Positions 1-8,782 of a stretch of DNA of 64,000 nucleotides are shown one piece after another. The notes beneath the pieces were generated by a model. That model was not told the origin of the DNA and ran no database searches. It worked only from the letters and a program-made list of their open reading frames with translations. The position numbers and the translations under genes were made by a program. The stretch lies in contig MKTX01000001.1 of assembly GCA_001898465.1 (NCBI GenBank), forward strand, positions 186,001 through 250,000. Reading direction: 5' to 3'. The stretch is from Sphingobacteriales bacterium 39-19 (GTDB taxonomy: Bacteria > Bacteroidota > Bacteroidia > Chitinophagales > Chitinophagaceae). Positions within the stretch are counted from its first letter, which is position 1. The number at the start of each line of letters is the position of its first letter.

Positions 1-297
1 ATTACGGATGCCTCATTGACCCAGTTAAAAAACATGGTGGCCATTGCAAAAGCATTTCCCAATGCCCGCTTTAAAGTAGGTGGTTATACCGATAATACAG
101 GTGATGAAGCTAAAAATGTAGCCCTTTCTAAAAACAGGGCAGCAGCGGTTGCTAAAAAAATTGTTGAATTAGGCGCCCCCGCAAGCAGCTTTGTGGGTTC
201 TGATGGATATGGATCACAATATCCCCTGGCAGATAATGCTACAGCCGAAGGAAGGGCGCAAAATCGCAGGGTTTCTGTAAATGTAAAAGCAAAATAA
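1..297 (+). CDS. OmpA-family C-terminal domain protein (5' truncated)
   Basis: The reading frame is open from the first base, so only the C-terminal ~98 residues of the protein are present. They match the OmpA/MotB peptidoglycan-binding fold. The segment beginning GGYTDNTG corresponds to the usual G(H/Y)TD motif that contacts diaminopimelate. It is followed by LSKNRAAAV (the family's LSxxRAxxV helix) and by AEGRAQNRRV near the end (the NRRV motif). The parent protein is probably an outer-membrane or periplasmic lipoprotein that tethers the envelope to peptidoglycan. The N-terminus, and therefore any barrel or signal peptide, lies outside the window. A strong intrinsic terminator follows 23 bases after the stop codon, so this is the last gene of its transcript. 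The domain assignment is secure; the overall role is not. Confidence 0.85.
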   Translation: MTDASLTQLKNMVAIAKAFPNARFKVGGYTDNTGDEAKNVALSKNRAAAVAKKIVELGAPASSFVGSDGYGSQYPLADNATAEGRAQNRRVSVNVKAK

Positions 298-320
298 GCT
301 TTCAAAAGAATACGAATATA

Positions 321-350
321 ATCTCCCGCATTTTACGGGAGATTTTTTTT
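321..350 (+). terminator. Intrinsic terminator after the OmpA-like gene
   Basis: A perfect 8-bp stem (ATCTCCCG at 321-328 pairing with CGGGAGAT at 336-343) with a 7-base loop is followed by a run of eight T. It sits between the OmpA-like stop and ruvB, so ruvB needs its own promoter. Confidence 0.9.
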
Positions 351-388
351 GTTACCCAAACAGGCAGTTTAAATCGTGGGGCATTTAT

Positions 389-396
389 TAACTTTA
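389..396 (+). promoter_or_regulatory. Candidate -7 promoter element of ruvB
   Basis: TAACTTTA matches the Bacteroidota -7 consensus TAnnTTTG at all but the last base. It ends only four bases before the ruvB ATG, so a transcript from it would be essentially leaderless. No clear -33 TTTG was found. Confidence 0.4.
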
Positions 397-400
397 CCCC

Positions 401-1435
401 ATGGCCAACCCCAACTTAAATAAGGAAACAGAAAAATTAAGCCCGGCAGAAAAAGAATTTGAAAACAACATTCGCCCATCTGCCATTGACCAGTTTAACG
501 GCCAGCAACAAATTATTGATAACCTCAGTATTTTTATAAAAGCCAGTAAAATGCGGGGCGAAGCATTAGACCATATTCTTTTTCATGGCCCGCCGGGATT
601 GGGTAAAACTACACTCAGCCGCATTGTAGCCCATGAAATGGGCGTAAACATAAAAGAAACCAGCGGGCCGGTTATTGAAAAACCAGGTGACCTGGCCGGC
701 CTGTTAACCAACCTGGAACCCAATGACGTACTGTTTATTGATGAAATACATCGCCTGAGTACTGTAGTAGAAGAATATCTCTATGCGGCCATGGAAGATT
801 TTAGAATAGACATCATGATAGACAGTGGTCCCAATGCCAGGTCAGTACAATTAAACCTAAATCCTTTTACTTTAGTAGGCGCTACCACACGCAGTGGATT
901 ATTATCCGCTCCTTTGCTTAGCCGGTTTGCCATTAAAAATCGTTTAGAATATTATCATGCTGGCACTTTAGAACAAATTTTACTAAGAAGTGCAAACATT
1001 TTAGGTACTAAAATTACAAGTGATGCAGCTGCAGAAATTGCCCGCCGCAGCAGGGGGACTCCCCGAATTGCTAATGGCCTTTTAAGGCGGGTAAGAGATT
1101 TTGCCCAGGTTTTGGGAAATGGAGTGATTGATTTTGCCATTACCGCACACGCTTTACAGGCACTGCAGGTTGATGCATATGGCCTGGATGAAATGGACAA
1201 TAAAATCTTACTTACCATTATTGATAAGTTTAAAGGAGGGCCGGTGGGAATAACCACTATTGCTACGGCAGTAGGTGAAGAAACCGGTACCCTTGAAGAA
1301 GTGTATGAACCTTTTTTAATACAAGAAGGTTTTATTGTTCGTACTGCCCGGGGCAGGGAAGTAACTGATAAAGCATACAACCATCTCAATAAAAAAAGGC
1401 CTGGCCCGGGAAACTTACCCGGGTTATTTTCCTGA
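401..1435 (+). CDS. ruvB: Holliday junction branch migration helicase RuvB
   Basis: RuvB is the AAA+ motor of the RuvABC complex, which drives branch migration of Holliday junctions during recombinational repair. The 344-residue length is normal. Visible motifs are Walker A GPPGLGKT (63-70), Walker B FIDEIH (112-117), sensor 1 GATTR (160-164), the arginine-finger segment LLSRF (172-176), and sensor 2 in the [12 protein letters not shown] stretch. The C-terminal winged-helix ends in the usual RGREVT/A region (TARGREVT). ruvA and ruvC are not adjacent. The first ATG is chosen because it precedes the conserved N-terminus and sits just behind a promoter-like element. A CCCGGG inverted repeat in the last codons, followed by a T-rich stretch, may terminate transcription. 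Confidence 0.97.
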   Translation: MANPNLNKETEKLSPAEKEFENNIRPSAIDQFNGQQQIIDNLSIFIKASKMRGEALDHILFHGPPGLGKTTLSRIVAHEMGVNIKETSGPVIEKPGDLAGLLTNLEPNDVLFIDEIHRLSTVVEEYLYAAMEDFRIDIMIDSGPNARSVQLNLNPFTLVGATTRSGLLSAPLLSRFAIKNRLEYYHAGTLEQILLRSANILGTKITSDAAAEIARRSRGTPRIANGLLRRVRDFAQVLGNGVIDFAITAHALQALQVDAYGLDEMDNKILLTIIDKFKGGPVGITTIATAVGEETGTLEEVYEPFLIQEGFIVRTARGREVTDKAYNHLNKKRPGPGNLPGLFS

Positions 1436-1442
1436 TTTTTTT
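1405..1442 (+). terminator. Possible terminator overlapping the 3' end of ruvB
   Basis: CCCGGG (1405-1410) and CCCGGG (1418-1423) form a 6-bp all-GC stem with a 7-base loop. It is followed by a T-rich stretch (TTATTTT, then TTTTTTT after the TGA stop). The stem lies inside the last codons (Gly-Pro-Gly-Asn-Leu-Pro-Gly), so coding constraint could partly explain it. Confidence 0.4.
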
Positions 1443-1520
1443 CGTTGTTATAACTTTATAAATTCTCCTTTATAGGTATTGGAAATGAGAGTTTGAGCCC
1501 CGTAATTTTATATAAAAAAG

Positions 1521-2465
1521 ATGGCTCGTACCCTCATCCATTTTTTATATTTTACCGCAAAAGAAAGATCAGGCACATTGTTCCTGCTTGCCTTTATATT
1601 ATTGTGCAGTGCATTGCCTTTTATATATGCTGCTATTTCACCAAAACAGGTTTTACAGGAAGAAGAAAAAAAATTAATAAGCACATTCAAAAACCAAAAT
1701 AACTATCCTGGCAAAACTAGCTATGCAAACGAAAGCACTGCGCATGATATACCGTATAATAACGATGCCTACAATCCACCGGGTCTGGCCTCTCATTTTT
1801 ATTTTGATCCGAATACGGCTACCACCGGCGAATGGATGCAATTAGGTATTAAAGAAAAAACAGCCCTTACGATTCAAAAATATGTAAGCAAAGGGGGCCA
1901 TTTTGATGTGCCGGAAGATATCAGCAAAATATGGGGTTTATCAAAACAGGATGTAAACAGGTTATTGCCTTATGTACGCATTGTGCCCAACCACAAAGCA
2001 CCCGGCAAAAATAATTACAGCGCTTATGAGCAAAAGCCTTACCCGAAATGGGAAAAAAAGACCTATCAGAAAGTAGATATCAACTTAGCTGATACCAGCA
2101 TTTTTATTGCATTACCGGGTATTGGAAGTGGTTATGCCCGGCGGATTGTAAATTTTAGAGAAAGGCTTGGCGGTTTTTATGCTGTAGAGCAAGTGGCTGA
2201 AACCTATGGCCTGCCAGATAGTACATTTCAAAAAATAAAACCTTACCTGTTTGTTACCGAAGGAAATATCAAGAAGATAAATATCAATGCAGCCACAACC
2301 GATGAGCTGAAGAAGCATCCATACATTCGGTATCAATTAGCGAATGTAATTGTAAACTATCGTTTGCAGCATGGCGATTACAAACAGGCAGAAGACCTTA
2401 AAAAAATTATGATATTAACAGATGAAGCTTACGAAAAAATAAAGCCTTATATCGCTCTTCAATAG
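1521..2465 (+). CDS. Membrane-anchored helix-hairpin-helix protein (ComEA-like)
   Basis: The 314-residue protein has an N-terminal membrane helix (about 19-38) and a charged, probably periplasmic linker. It then has three helix-hairpin-helix units, around 93-128 (FDPNTATTGEWMQLGI), 185-225 (VDINLADTSIFIALPGIGSG) and 253-290 (ININAATTDELKKHPYI). The last two carry the ININxA..DxxxLPGIG signature of the ComEA/competence type, which binds double-stranded DNA non-specifically. In naturally competent bacteria ComEA captures incoming DNA in the periplasm. Uptake is a family-based inference; no other competence gene adjoins it, although a ComM-like ATPase lies at 18.8-20.3 kb. The second unit has a canonical LPGIG and the third a degenerate hairpin (KHPYIRY). 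The ATG follows a TAATTTTA element at 1503-1510. Confidence 0.8.
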   Translation: MARTLIHFLYFTAKERSGTLFLLAFILLCSALPFIYAAISPKQVLQEEEKKLISTFKNQNNYPGKTSYANESTAHDIPYNNDAYNPPGLASHFYFDPNTATTGEWMQLGIKEKTALTIQKYVSKGGHFDVPEDISKIWGLSKQDVNRLLPYVRIVPNHKAPGKNNYSAYEQKPYPKWEKKTYQKVDINLADTSIFIALPGIGSGYARRIVNFRERLGGFYAVEQVAETYGLPDSTFQKIKPYLFVTEGNIKKININAATTDELKKHPYIRYQLANVIVNYRLQHGDYKQAEDLKKIMILTDEAYEKIKPYIALQ

Positions 2466-2527
2466 CCATTGCTAAATACCATTTATTCCCATATTTCTTT
2501 TATCTTGAGGGCAAACAAAAAATTGCC

Positions 2528-4162
2528 ATGCCAGCCAAACACCCCAAGGCCCTGCCTTATCTTTTTTTTAGCGAAATGTGGGAGCGATTTGGATATTATT
2601 TAATGATCGGTATTTTTTTACTGTATTTAAAAAATGTAGAACAGGGTTTCGCCATGACGAATGCAGAAGCATCGGATCTCTACGGTACTTTCATTGCATT
2701 GGTTTTTCTTACACCTTTTTTAGGGGGCCTGCTGGCCGACCGGTATTTTGGGTATCGCAAATCAATAATTACAGGTGGCATTATGATGGGTGCAGGCTAT
2801 TGCTTAATGGCAATACATAGCCTCCCTATGTTATATATCAGCATGACACTAGTAATTATTGGGAATGGATTTTTTAAACCCAACATCAGTACCCTTTTAG
2901 GCAACCTGTATTCTACTCCCCAATTTATTGACAGAAAAGATGATGGCTACAATATTTTTTACATGGGTATTAATGTGGGCGCATTTATTTGTAATTTTTT
3001 CAGCGCTGCCATCATTATTGTATGGGGCTGGAAGTATGCTTTTATAGCTGCGGGCATCGGTATGTTTATCGGTGTAATCACTTTTATTACAGGTACCCGG
3101 CATTACCGCCATGCCGATGTATTGAAACCCATGAGTAAAGCAGATATGCCCTTTGGTAAAATTATTTTAACGATTTTAGTTCCTTCCATACTGGCGGGTA
3201 TTATAGGTTGGCTCATACCGGGGAATATTTTTAAAAGTGATAGTAATGATGCTTTCATTTTTGCCTGTATCCCGGTAATTTATTTTTTTGCAACATTATA
3301 CTTTAAAGCCGAGGCGGATGAGAAACGCCCCATTGCAGCCTTATTAGCCATTTTTGCAGCAGTAATTATGTTTTGGGCTGTTTTCAAACAAAACGGTACA
3401 GCACTTACTATTTGGGCAGAGAGTTATACAAACCGGCATGTAGAGGGAGCTGCCGGAAATGTATTTCGTAGTGTAAAACTGGCTGCTGATGTGCCTTATA
3501 TAAAAGATAGTATAGAGAAATACGACCACCAGTTCCGGCTACAAAAAACCGCCACCGGCGATGTGATAAAAGAATATGATTACCCGGTATATTTTAAAAA
3601 TGTAAAACCGCAAGACTTGCCCCGTGAAGGGGGTAAAGCCACTTTATGGAGTACCCCGCTTAGCCAATCCATTAACCCGGCGTGGGTCATTTTATTAACG
3701 CCCCTGGTACTTGCCTTCTTTTCATTTTTGCGCAGCAGGAAAAAGGAACCCAGTACAGCAACTAAAATTGCCTTTGGCTTACTCATATCTGCCCTATCAG
3801 TTTTGGTGATGGTAGGCGCTGCTTATATGAGTAATAATGGTGCAGAAAAAGCAAGTGTTTTATGGCTGATCTTTTCTTATGGCGTTATCACCCTGGGAGA
3901 GTTACTTCTTAGCCCTATGGGCTTATCGCTGGTATCGAAATTAAGCCCGGTACGCATTACTTCACTCATGATGGGAGGATGGTTTTTATCTACTTCCATT
4001 GGTAATAAATTATCCGGGCTATTGGCTACCCTATGGGATGGATATGAAAATAAAGCCAATTTCTTTTGGGTAAATTTTGTACTGCTTCTTGTAGCAACGG
4101 GTATTATATTTGCGATGCTAAAATGGCTGAATGCCATTATGAAAGAAAAAGGAGTAAAATAA
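2528..4162 (+). CDS. POT/PTR2-family proton-dependent oligopeptide transporter
   Basis: This is a 544-residue polytopic inner-membrane protein of the proton-coupled oligopeptide transporter family (MFS fold), which imports di- and tripeptides with protons. The N-terminal helix carries the family's ExxERF motif (E16-M-W-E19-R20-F21). It is followed by GGLLADRYFGYRK, the loop-2 PTR signature with the conserved Asp-Arg. A second PTR signature-like stretch, FYMGINVGAF, follows. The C-terminal half has further membrane segments (for example around WVILLTPLVLAFF and GVITLGELLLSPMGLSL). A long soluble insertion between the halves (about 300-385) resembles that of other Bacteroidota POT proteins. It is probably transcribed alone; TATCTTGA at about 2502 is a weak promoter candidate. 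Confidence 0.92.
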   Translation: MPAKHPKALPYLFFSEMWERFGYYLMIGIFLLYLKNVEQGFAMTNAEASDLYGTFIALVFLTPFLGGLLADRYFGYRKSIITGGIMMGAGYCLMAIHSLPMLYISMTLVIIGNGFFKPNISTLLGNLYSTPQFIDRKDDGYNIFYMGINVGAFICNFFSAAIIIVWGWKYAFIAAGIGMFIGVITFITGTRHYRHADVLKPMSKADMPFGKIILTILVPSILAGIIGWLIPGNIFKSDSNDAFIFACIPVIYFFATLYFKAEADEKRPIAALLAIFAAVIMFWAVFKQNGTALTIWAESYTNRHVEGAAGNVFRSVKLAADVPYIKDSIEKYDHQFRLQKTATGDVIKEYDYPVYFKNVKPQDLPREGGKATLWSTPLSQSINPAWVILLTPLVLAFFSFLRSRKKEPSTATKIAFGLLISALSVLVMVGAAYMSNNGAEKASVLWLIFSYGVITLGELLLSPMGLSLVSKLSPVRITSLMMGGWFLSTSIGNKLSGLLATLWDGYENKANFFWVNFVLLLVATGIIFAMLKWLNAIMKEKGVK

Positions 4163-4226
4163 GGTGAAAGACCTTGTAAGGAAATGCTGTTTTTTGTAAG
4201 ATTATTTTTCTCTGTATTTTTTAAAC

Positions 4227-4565
4227 CTAATCCCGCTTCCTTCTTACATAACAAACAATATCCCTGATTTTTTCATCTTGAAGAATTAAAGTATCCTGGC
4301 TGATTTTCAAAATTACATTGACATTATATATTATCCCTTTTGACTTAATAGTGATGATATCGTTATCCACTCTGTAAAATAAACCATAAGCAGTTTTCTT
4401 TGTTGTATCTAAATCCATAAAAAAATAACGAGTATTATCAAAATAAATATTTGGAAGTCCCCTGGTCAGTGGATGCCATTCTCCGAAAAGTCTTGCATCT
4501 CCATGAAATTTATGTGAGCAAGAAATTACTACAGATGTTAAAAGAAAAAAGAGAATAAATTTCAT
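4227..4565 (-). CDS. Small lipoprotein of unknown function
   Basis: The ATG at 4565 is preferred over an upstream TTG because it begins directly with a lipoprotein signal peptide, MKFILFFLLTSVVISC, with the lipid-modified Cys at residue 16. The mature part (~97 residues) is rich in beta-strand-forming residues (YFFMDLDTTKKTAYGLFYRV, then DIITIKSKGIIYNVNV). It resembles small lipocalin-like or META-like folds, but no family is recognised. The gene is convergent with the POT transporter gene, with 64 bases between the stops. It is visibly more AT-rich than its neighbours and may be a recent acquisition. Confidence 0.6.
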   Translation of the reverse strand: MKFILFFLLTSVVISCSHKFHGDARLFGEWHPLTRGLPNIYFDNTRYFFMDLDTTKKTAYGLFYRVDNDIITIKSKGIIYNVNVILKISQDTLILQDEKIRDIVCYVRRKRD

Positions 4566-4685
4566 TTGTCCATCATTCAAATAAAAAAATAAATTGAACT
4601 GTATATTGAGTCTTTACTTTCATGGGTATGTAAGTACTATTTGTAAATACACTTGTTGGCATGTTACCAAAACACTAAATTAATA

Positions 4686-6197
4686 TTACTTCAAAAGCTT
4701 TTCCAAAATTTTCCTGGCATTTTCATTATCTGGATTCAGGCTCAACGACTTTTGATACATTTTTATAGCTTCTTCTTTTTGATCATCTGCTAAAAGCGCT
4801 TCAGCATAACTATCATAAGCATTCCAGCTGTCCGGAAATAATGTTACATTCATTTTAAGTGTTTCTACCGCTTGTTTATACAGGTGCCTTTCGGGCAGGT
4901 GATAAGGGTTACTATTCCCTAAAAAATCGTATCCCAGAGAATTCATTTCGTCTTCACTCAAATAATACTGAGCGGTATCTTTTAATAAAGACTCCAAAGT
5001 TGCTTTGGCAACACGAGCCGTTTTAGTGAACAATAAATTTCCATATATTTTCGCAATGCTTTTTTTGGGCATACCTACTTTTTTACCATTTAAAAGCATC
5101 ATTACTTTAGTGGCATTTTCATGGGCATTAAAATGCATATTGTCAAATAAAATTACCGTTTGCTGTTTGGTAATATTCCTTAAGATATTAGAACTAAGCC
5201 CCATTGCAGCGCCACTATGGTAAACCAGCTTACCCAGCGAACTGTCTTTTTCAATTTCCCAACCTAAGCCAAATGCATCGGGATTAATTTTTCCATTATT
5301 TAATTTTACGGGTACATAAGCGGCTGCTAAAGTTTGTTTATTCAGCAATGTATTATTGTACAAAGCTTCATCAAATTTCCATAAATCACGGGTGGTACTC
5401 ACATAATCTGCAAAGCCGGTAAAGCCATATGAGTGCCAGTATTCCCGCACATAAGGAATGGAACTAGATTTTACCGGCACTGTATCATAAAGATGCAAAT
5501 ACACCTGGGGATATGCATAATTTTTTATTTGGGCTGTGTTAAATTGTTCGGGTAACGGGAAAAGTACTGTATTATACATCCCGGCCGGCCTCAGTATGTT
5601 TTTTTCGATATAGTTTTTATAATCCATACCGGATACTTTTTCAACAACCAGGGCTAATACGATGAAATTAATATTATCATAATTTCCTTTTTCGCCGGGC
5701 TGGTAAATTAAGGGTTGCTTATTGGCCAGCATTCCATGAATAAAATCTTTATTGGTGAATATCTTAGCCGGGTTTTCCTTCCTGTATTTATCAAAAAAAG
5801 CATTGTAAGGCGGCAGGCCGGAAGTATGAGAAAGCAAATGTTTGAGGGTTATGGCGGGATAAGGAAATTCAGGCAGGTATTGCGTAACAGGATCTGTTAT
5901 TGCCAGCCTGCCTTTTTCACTTAATTGCAGAATGGCTGTGGCTGTAAGAATTTTAGTAATACTGGCAATAGGAAAAGTGATCCCAGGCGTAATGGGTGAT
6001 TGGGTGGTATAATCAGTGTATCCGAATGACTTTTCATACACAATTTTATTTTTTTCAATTACCAGTATATTCCCGCTGAATTGCTGATTCTTCGCTAAGG
6101 CTGTAAAGAAAGCATCTATGGCTTTTTGTTTGGATTGACCAAATACAGGAATTGCGATTAAAATTAAAAGACAAAGGTGGAAGATTTTTTTTATCAT
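4686..6197 (-). CDS. Serine hydrolase (beta-lactamase/class C PBP family) with TPR tail
   Basis: This is a secreted serine beta-lactamase-like hydrolase of the penicillin-binding-protein 4* / EstB type. The start at 6197 is chosen because it opens a signal peptide (MIKKIFHLCLLILIAIPVFG, then Gln). The catalytic motifs are complete: SxxK as S79-I-T-K82, YxN as Y173-D-N175, and the third-box equivalent H327-S-G329. The C-terminal ~65 residues add tetratricopeptide repeats (AVETLKMNVTLFPDSWNAYD, then EEAIKMYQKSLSLNPDN), a fusion common in Bacteroidota. Family members act as D-aminopeptidases, esterases or DD-peptidases. The substrate cannot be read from sequence, and true beta-lactam resistance is unlikely. 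About 500 residues, complete. Confidence 0.88.
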   Translation of the reverse strand: MIKKIFHLCLLILIAIPVFGQSKQKAIDAFFTALAKNQQFSGNILVIEKNKIVYEKSFGYTDYTTQSPITPGITFPIASITKILTATAILQLSEKGRLAITDPVTQYLPEFPYPAITLKHLLSHTSGLPPYNAFFDKYRKENPAKIFTNKDFIHGMLANKQPLIYQPGEKGNYDNINFIVLALVVEKVSGMDYKNYIEKNILRPAGMYNTVLFPLPEQFNTAQIKNYAYPQVYLHLYDTVPVKSSSIPYVREYWHSYGFTGFADYVSTTRDLWKFDEALYNNTLLNKQTLAAAYVPVKLNNGKINPDAFGLGWEIEKDSSLGKLVYHSGAAMGLSSNILRNITKQQTVILFDNMHFNAHENATKVMMLLNGKKVGMPKKSIAKIYGNLLFTKTARVAKATLESLLKDTAQYYLSEDEMNSLGYDFLGNSNPYHLPERHLYKQAVETLKMNVTLFPDSWNAYDSYAEALLADDQKEEAIKMYQKSLSLNPDNENARKILEKLLK

Positions 6198-6311
6198 GAA
6201 CGATGATATATATTGAAAATAGTACACTCTTGTGATATTTCACCATTATTAAATTATAAAATAAACACAAAAAAGAATCATTATTTGCATTGTGCCTGGG
6301 GTATTATAGGG

Positions 6312-6833
6312 CTATCCCTTTGGGTTTCCTATCCGTAATCCATAATACACATGACCACATTCTGTTTGATCAAAATCAGCAATATTGGGCAGATGGCCCC
6401 ATTTTTTAAATCCAAATTTACTAACCAGGCTAATACTTTTCTCATTCTTATCTAAAATGATTGCTACCAGTGTTCTATATTTTAATTCCCGGCCTTTTTC
6501 AATTGCATAATTTATTAAATGATTACCCACTCCCTTATGCCTATATTGGGGATGCACATAATAACTAATTTCTATTGTAAATTTTAAAGCTTTACGGCCC
6601 TTCCTGTACGGGCTCAACCCAATCCATCCTGCTACTTGTTCATTTACTTCATATACAAAAATGGGATATTTCTCAGGATTGTGATTCTTAAACCAACTCA
6701 TCCTGTTTCTCCATTTTACCGGTAATGTATCGGCGGTTTCAAATTTTGAATGAACGGCACAATTGTAAATATTTATGATTTCCTCTAAGTCTTGCATTTG
6801 TGCAATGCGGATAATATGTCCTTCGTTCATCAT
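6312..6833 (-). CDS. GNAT N-acetyltransferase, phosphinothricin acetyltransferase-like
   Basis: This 173-residue cytoplasmic GNAT-fold acetyltransferase transfers acetyl from acetyl-CoA to an amino group. The acetyl-CoA pyrophosphate-binding motif A is visible as QYRHKGVGNHLI (the Q/RxxGxG/A pattern). It is preceded by the beta-4 strand FTIEISYYVHP and followed by the SLVSKFGFKKWGHL segment typical of the Pat/Bar-like (phosphinothricin or methionine sulfoximine) branch. Residues 17-40 (LEEIINIYNCAVHSKFETAD) match the N-terminus of that subfamily. The substrate could be methionine sulfoximine or another amino compound; it is not decided by sequence. It stands alone on the minus strand, 84 bases from the serine hydrolase gene. 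Confidence 0.85.
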   Translation of the reverse strand: MMNEGHIIRIAQMQDLEEIINIYNCAVHSKFETADTLPVKWRNRMSWFKNHNPEKYPIFVYEVNEQVAGWIGLSPYRKGRKALKFTIEISYYVHPQYRHKGVGNHLINYAIEKGRELKYRTLVAIILDKNEKSISLVSKFGFKKWGHLPNIADFDQTECGHVYYGLRIGNPKG

Positions 6834-6960
6834 ATTGTATTGCGAATGCTATGTATTAAATTTCACTACATCTTACGAATGGGTTACAATGGATCGTCCA
6901 TTCGGTGGGCCATTCCATTATTATTCTTAACGCCGGCAAATATAAGTGCATTATTCTCTT

Positions 6961-7521
6961 TTATTGCGATACCGGCTGGTAATAGAGAACAATGGCACCT
7001 GAACCCAGGACTTTTGTTTTTAAAAGTTTAAAATAAATCCTGTTGTTTATTTTGTCGAATAAAGACAGGCCCTTTCTTTCTATTAATGGATGAATACATA
7101 ACTGGAATTCATCAACCAGCTTGAGGTTTAGTAATTGAATGATCAGGCTCCTGCTGCCTGCTAAAATATCTTTGCCACCGTATATGGAGGATTGTTTGAG
7201 TTCTGCGATTACCTTTTCTAATTCTTTTGTAGCCAGTGCCGCACTCTGCCATTGGGTATCTTTCAAAGAATGTGAGAATACAATTTTTGGTATTTTGTCA
7301 ATGGCCAGGGCAAAGTTGTCGATTGATTTTTGGCCTGATGGATTTTTTAGCATGGTTTGCCAATATTGCATTAATTGGTAAGTAGTACGGCCATATAAGA
7401 TTACCCCGGCCTGCTGTAAAAGTCCGGTATAATGTGTATGCAAATCTTCATCGGGGATGCCTGCTGTATGATCGCAAATCCCATCAAGCGTCATATTTAT
7501 TGCTGCTATAACTTTGCTCAT
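6961..7521 (-). CDS. Dihydrofolate reductase family protein (RibD C-terminal-like)
   Basis: The 186-residue protein belongs to the RibD_C/DHFR-like family of NADPH-dependent reductases (YwjB/YyaP type). The N-terminus MSKVIAAINMTLDGICD is diagnostic. It is followed by ILYGRTTYQLMQYW (nucleotide-binding region), KIVFSHSL, and the conserved GGKDILAGSRSLIIQLLNLKLVDEFQL block, in which AGS replaces the usual GSA/GGA glycines. The C-terminus (LKTKVLGSGAIVLYYQPV) is intact. The family is widespread and mostly uncharacterised; true dihydrofolate or riboflavin-pathway activity should not be assumed. No neighbour suggests a pathway. Confidence 0.85.
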   Translation of the reverse strand: MSKVIAAINMTLDGICDHTAGIPDEDLHTHYTGLLQQAGVILYGRTTYQLMQYWQTMLKNPSGQKSIDNFALAIDKIPKIVFSHSLKDTQWQSAALATKELEKVIAELKQSSIYGGKDILAGSRSLIIQLLNLKLVDEFQLCIHPLIERKGLSLFDKINNRIYFKLLKTKVLGSGAIVLYYQPVSQ

Positions 7522-7594
7522 TTTTTTAATACGGGCTTTATCTAAAGCTGCGAGTCATTTCCAATTTTACGATTCTTTTTTATTTTTTACAATT

Positions 7595-8005
7595 TTAAAA
7601 GCCAAGTTTTAGAGATAATGTGGGAGTAGAATGCAGAGCCAGCCCTGTGTTTGTGGGAACCCGGTTTAGCTGTATTTTGAAATAGGCAGCAGCATTTTTA
7701 GCTTTTCGTTTATTGCGCCCTGCAGCGATAAATAAAGGAATACTTCCCAGCATTGACGCACACCCGGTAACTATTGCTACAAGATAAGGGGTTTCTGATT
7801 TAGTCCAATCACTACCTACATCCGCCACAGCTGCTCCCGCTGAAAGGACAAAACCAGCACCTAGCAGAATCCAAGCTGTTGTTTTTTGATTTTTACTTTT
7901 TTGTAAATAAGAATTTTGGATTACAGGTTGACCGATATCAGATTGTTGGCAAAATAAACTTGTACTAATTAAAATCAAAATTGTGCTGATAAAAAACTTT
8001 TTCAT
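7595..8005 (-). CDS. Small exported/membrane protein of unknown function
   Basis: The start at 8005 opens a clear signal peptide (MKKFFISTILILISTSLFC, then Gln-Gln), so the in-frame upstream ATG at 8047 is rejected. The mature protein has two hydrophobic segments (about 44-61 and 74-94) separated by a short hydrophilic loop. A basic stretch (RNKRKAKNAAAYFK) and a C-terminal beta-like tail ending in LSLKLGF follow. The arrangement resembles small Bacteroidota envelope proteins annotated only as hypothetical. No catalytic motif is visible. Confidence 0.6.
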   Translation of the reverse strand: MKKFFISTILILISTSLFCQQSDIGQPVIQNSYLQKSKNQKTTAWILLGAGFVLSAGAAVADVGSDWTKSETPYLVAIVTGCASMLGSIPLFIAAGRNKRKAKNAAAYFKIQLNRVPTNTGLALHSTPTLSLKLGF

Positions 8006-8209
8006 AACCGATGCATTTAAGTTTAAAAAAATATGCTCCCCTGGCATTTAGCCGCAGGACCGGTATTTTATAAGGCTCAGCCCGGCATTTGAGGCCGGAA
8101 AAAAAACGATTCTTGAAGTTAGCAACTAAAAGGGAAATAGCCGAACGGGATGAAGGAAATTTGTTTTGGCCCCTATTAGGGCAGCACCGGCAAAATAGTA
8201 CATTTCAAA

Positions 8210-8782
8210 TTACCCTCTCTGCAACTGCCGGGTAATCATTTTTGTAACCTTATTTTTAAAAAATCTTCTCCGGTTCCCATCCGGAGCCCAGTCGCCACAT
8301 TCGTAAAACCTGGTTATGCCCGATTTGTCTAAAATGATATTTGCCGGTTGTACATGAGAAACATTTAAGGTAAAAGACTCCGGCAAAGAAATGGGGTATA
8401 TGTCAAATTCAAGATTTAATTCTTTTTTCAAACTATTTATTTTAGGCAATGAGTCGGTAGTGAGAAAAGCAAAAATAAAATTTGAATCATTCCTGAATTT
8501 AGAATACACTTGATTTAAATAAGGGATTTCTTTCTGGCAATATCTCTCAGCTAATGACCCGAAAAATAAATAAACAACTTTGCCTGATAGGCTGGCACTA
8601 CTTAAAACAGATGATGTATTGCTTATTGAAAATGGTTTAAATGGTTTTCCAACAGATTCCTTTCTTTCTTTATTATAAACTTTTTTACAAGAATCAAAAT
8701 AGCTGCGTTGTAAGTTGCCGGGTGTTTGACAATTACTTTTATAATGTAAAAATAAAATTGTACAAATGAAAAGGTACCGCAT
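8210..8782 (-). CDS. Thioredoxin-fold (TlpA/AhpC-TSA-like) exported protein lacking the N-terminal active-site Cys
   Basis: This 190-residue exported protein has a TlpA/redoxin layout: signal sequence (1-18), then VVYLFFGSLAERYCQKEIPYL (69-89) where the active site should be, and a VQPANIILDKSG segment with the cis-proline (around 146). In TlpA-type proteins the motif is WCxxC. Here only the second cysteine survives (C82), and the first position is Glu79. Ordinary dithiol-disulfide exchange is therefore ruled out. It may be a structural, chaperone-like or single-cysteine protein. Cys32 and Cys162 elsewhere could still form a disulfide. An inverted-repeat cluster lies just upstream (8823-8867). 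Confidence 0.7.
   Translation of the reverse strand: MRYLFICTILFLHYKSNCQTPGNLQRSYFDSCKKVYNKERKESVGKPFKPFSISNTSSVLSSASLSGKVVYLFFGSLAERYCQKEIPYLNQVYSKFRNDSNFIFAFLTTDSLPKINSLKKELNLEFDIYPISLPESFTLNVSHVQPANIILDKSGITRFYECGDWAPDGNRRRFFKNKVTKMITRQLQRG

Noticed and set aside
955-1389. A 144-codon minus-strand frame inside ruvB.
   Set aside because: Antisense to a highly conserved gene; low-complexity Ser/Pro/Leu translation.
1493-1702. A 69-codon frame on the plus strand before the helix-hairpin-helix gene.
   Set aside because: It overlaps the real gene at 1521 in another frame, and its sequence has no protein-like composition or motif.
4364-4373. Single DnaA-box-like TTATCCACT.
   Set aside because: One imperfect box inside a coding region is not evidence for an origin; no cluster, dnaA or dnaN nearby.
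6900-6930. AATGGA/TCCATT dyad considered as an operator.
   Set aside because: It lies downstream of the DHFR-like gene and outside the probable promoter region of the acetyltransferase gene; likely chance.
8048-8110. GC-rich stem CCGG...CCGG followed by an A run, considered as a terminator.
   Set aside because: Neither strand gives a stem followed by T in the direction of an upstream gene, and the stem is only 4 bp.
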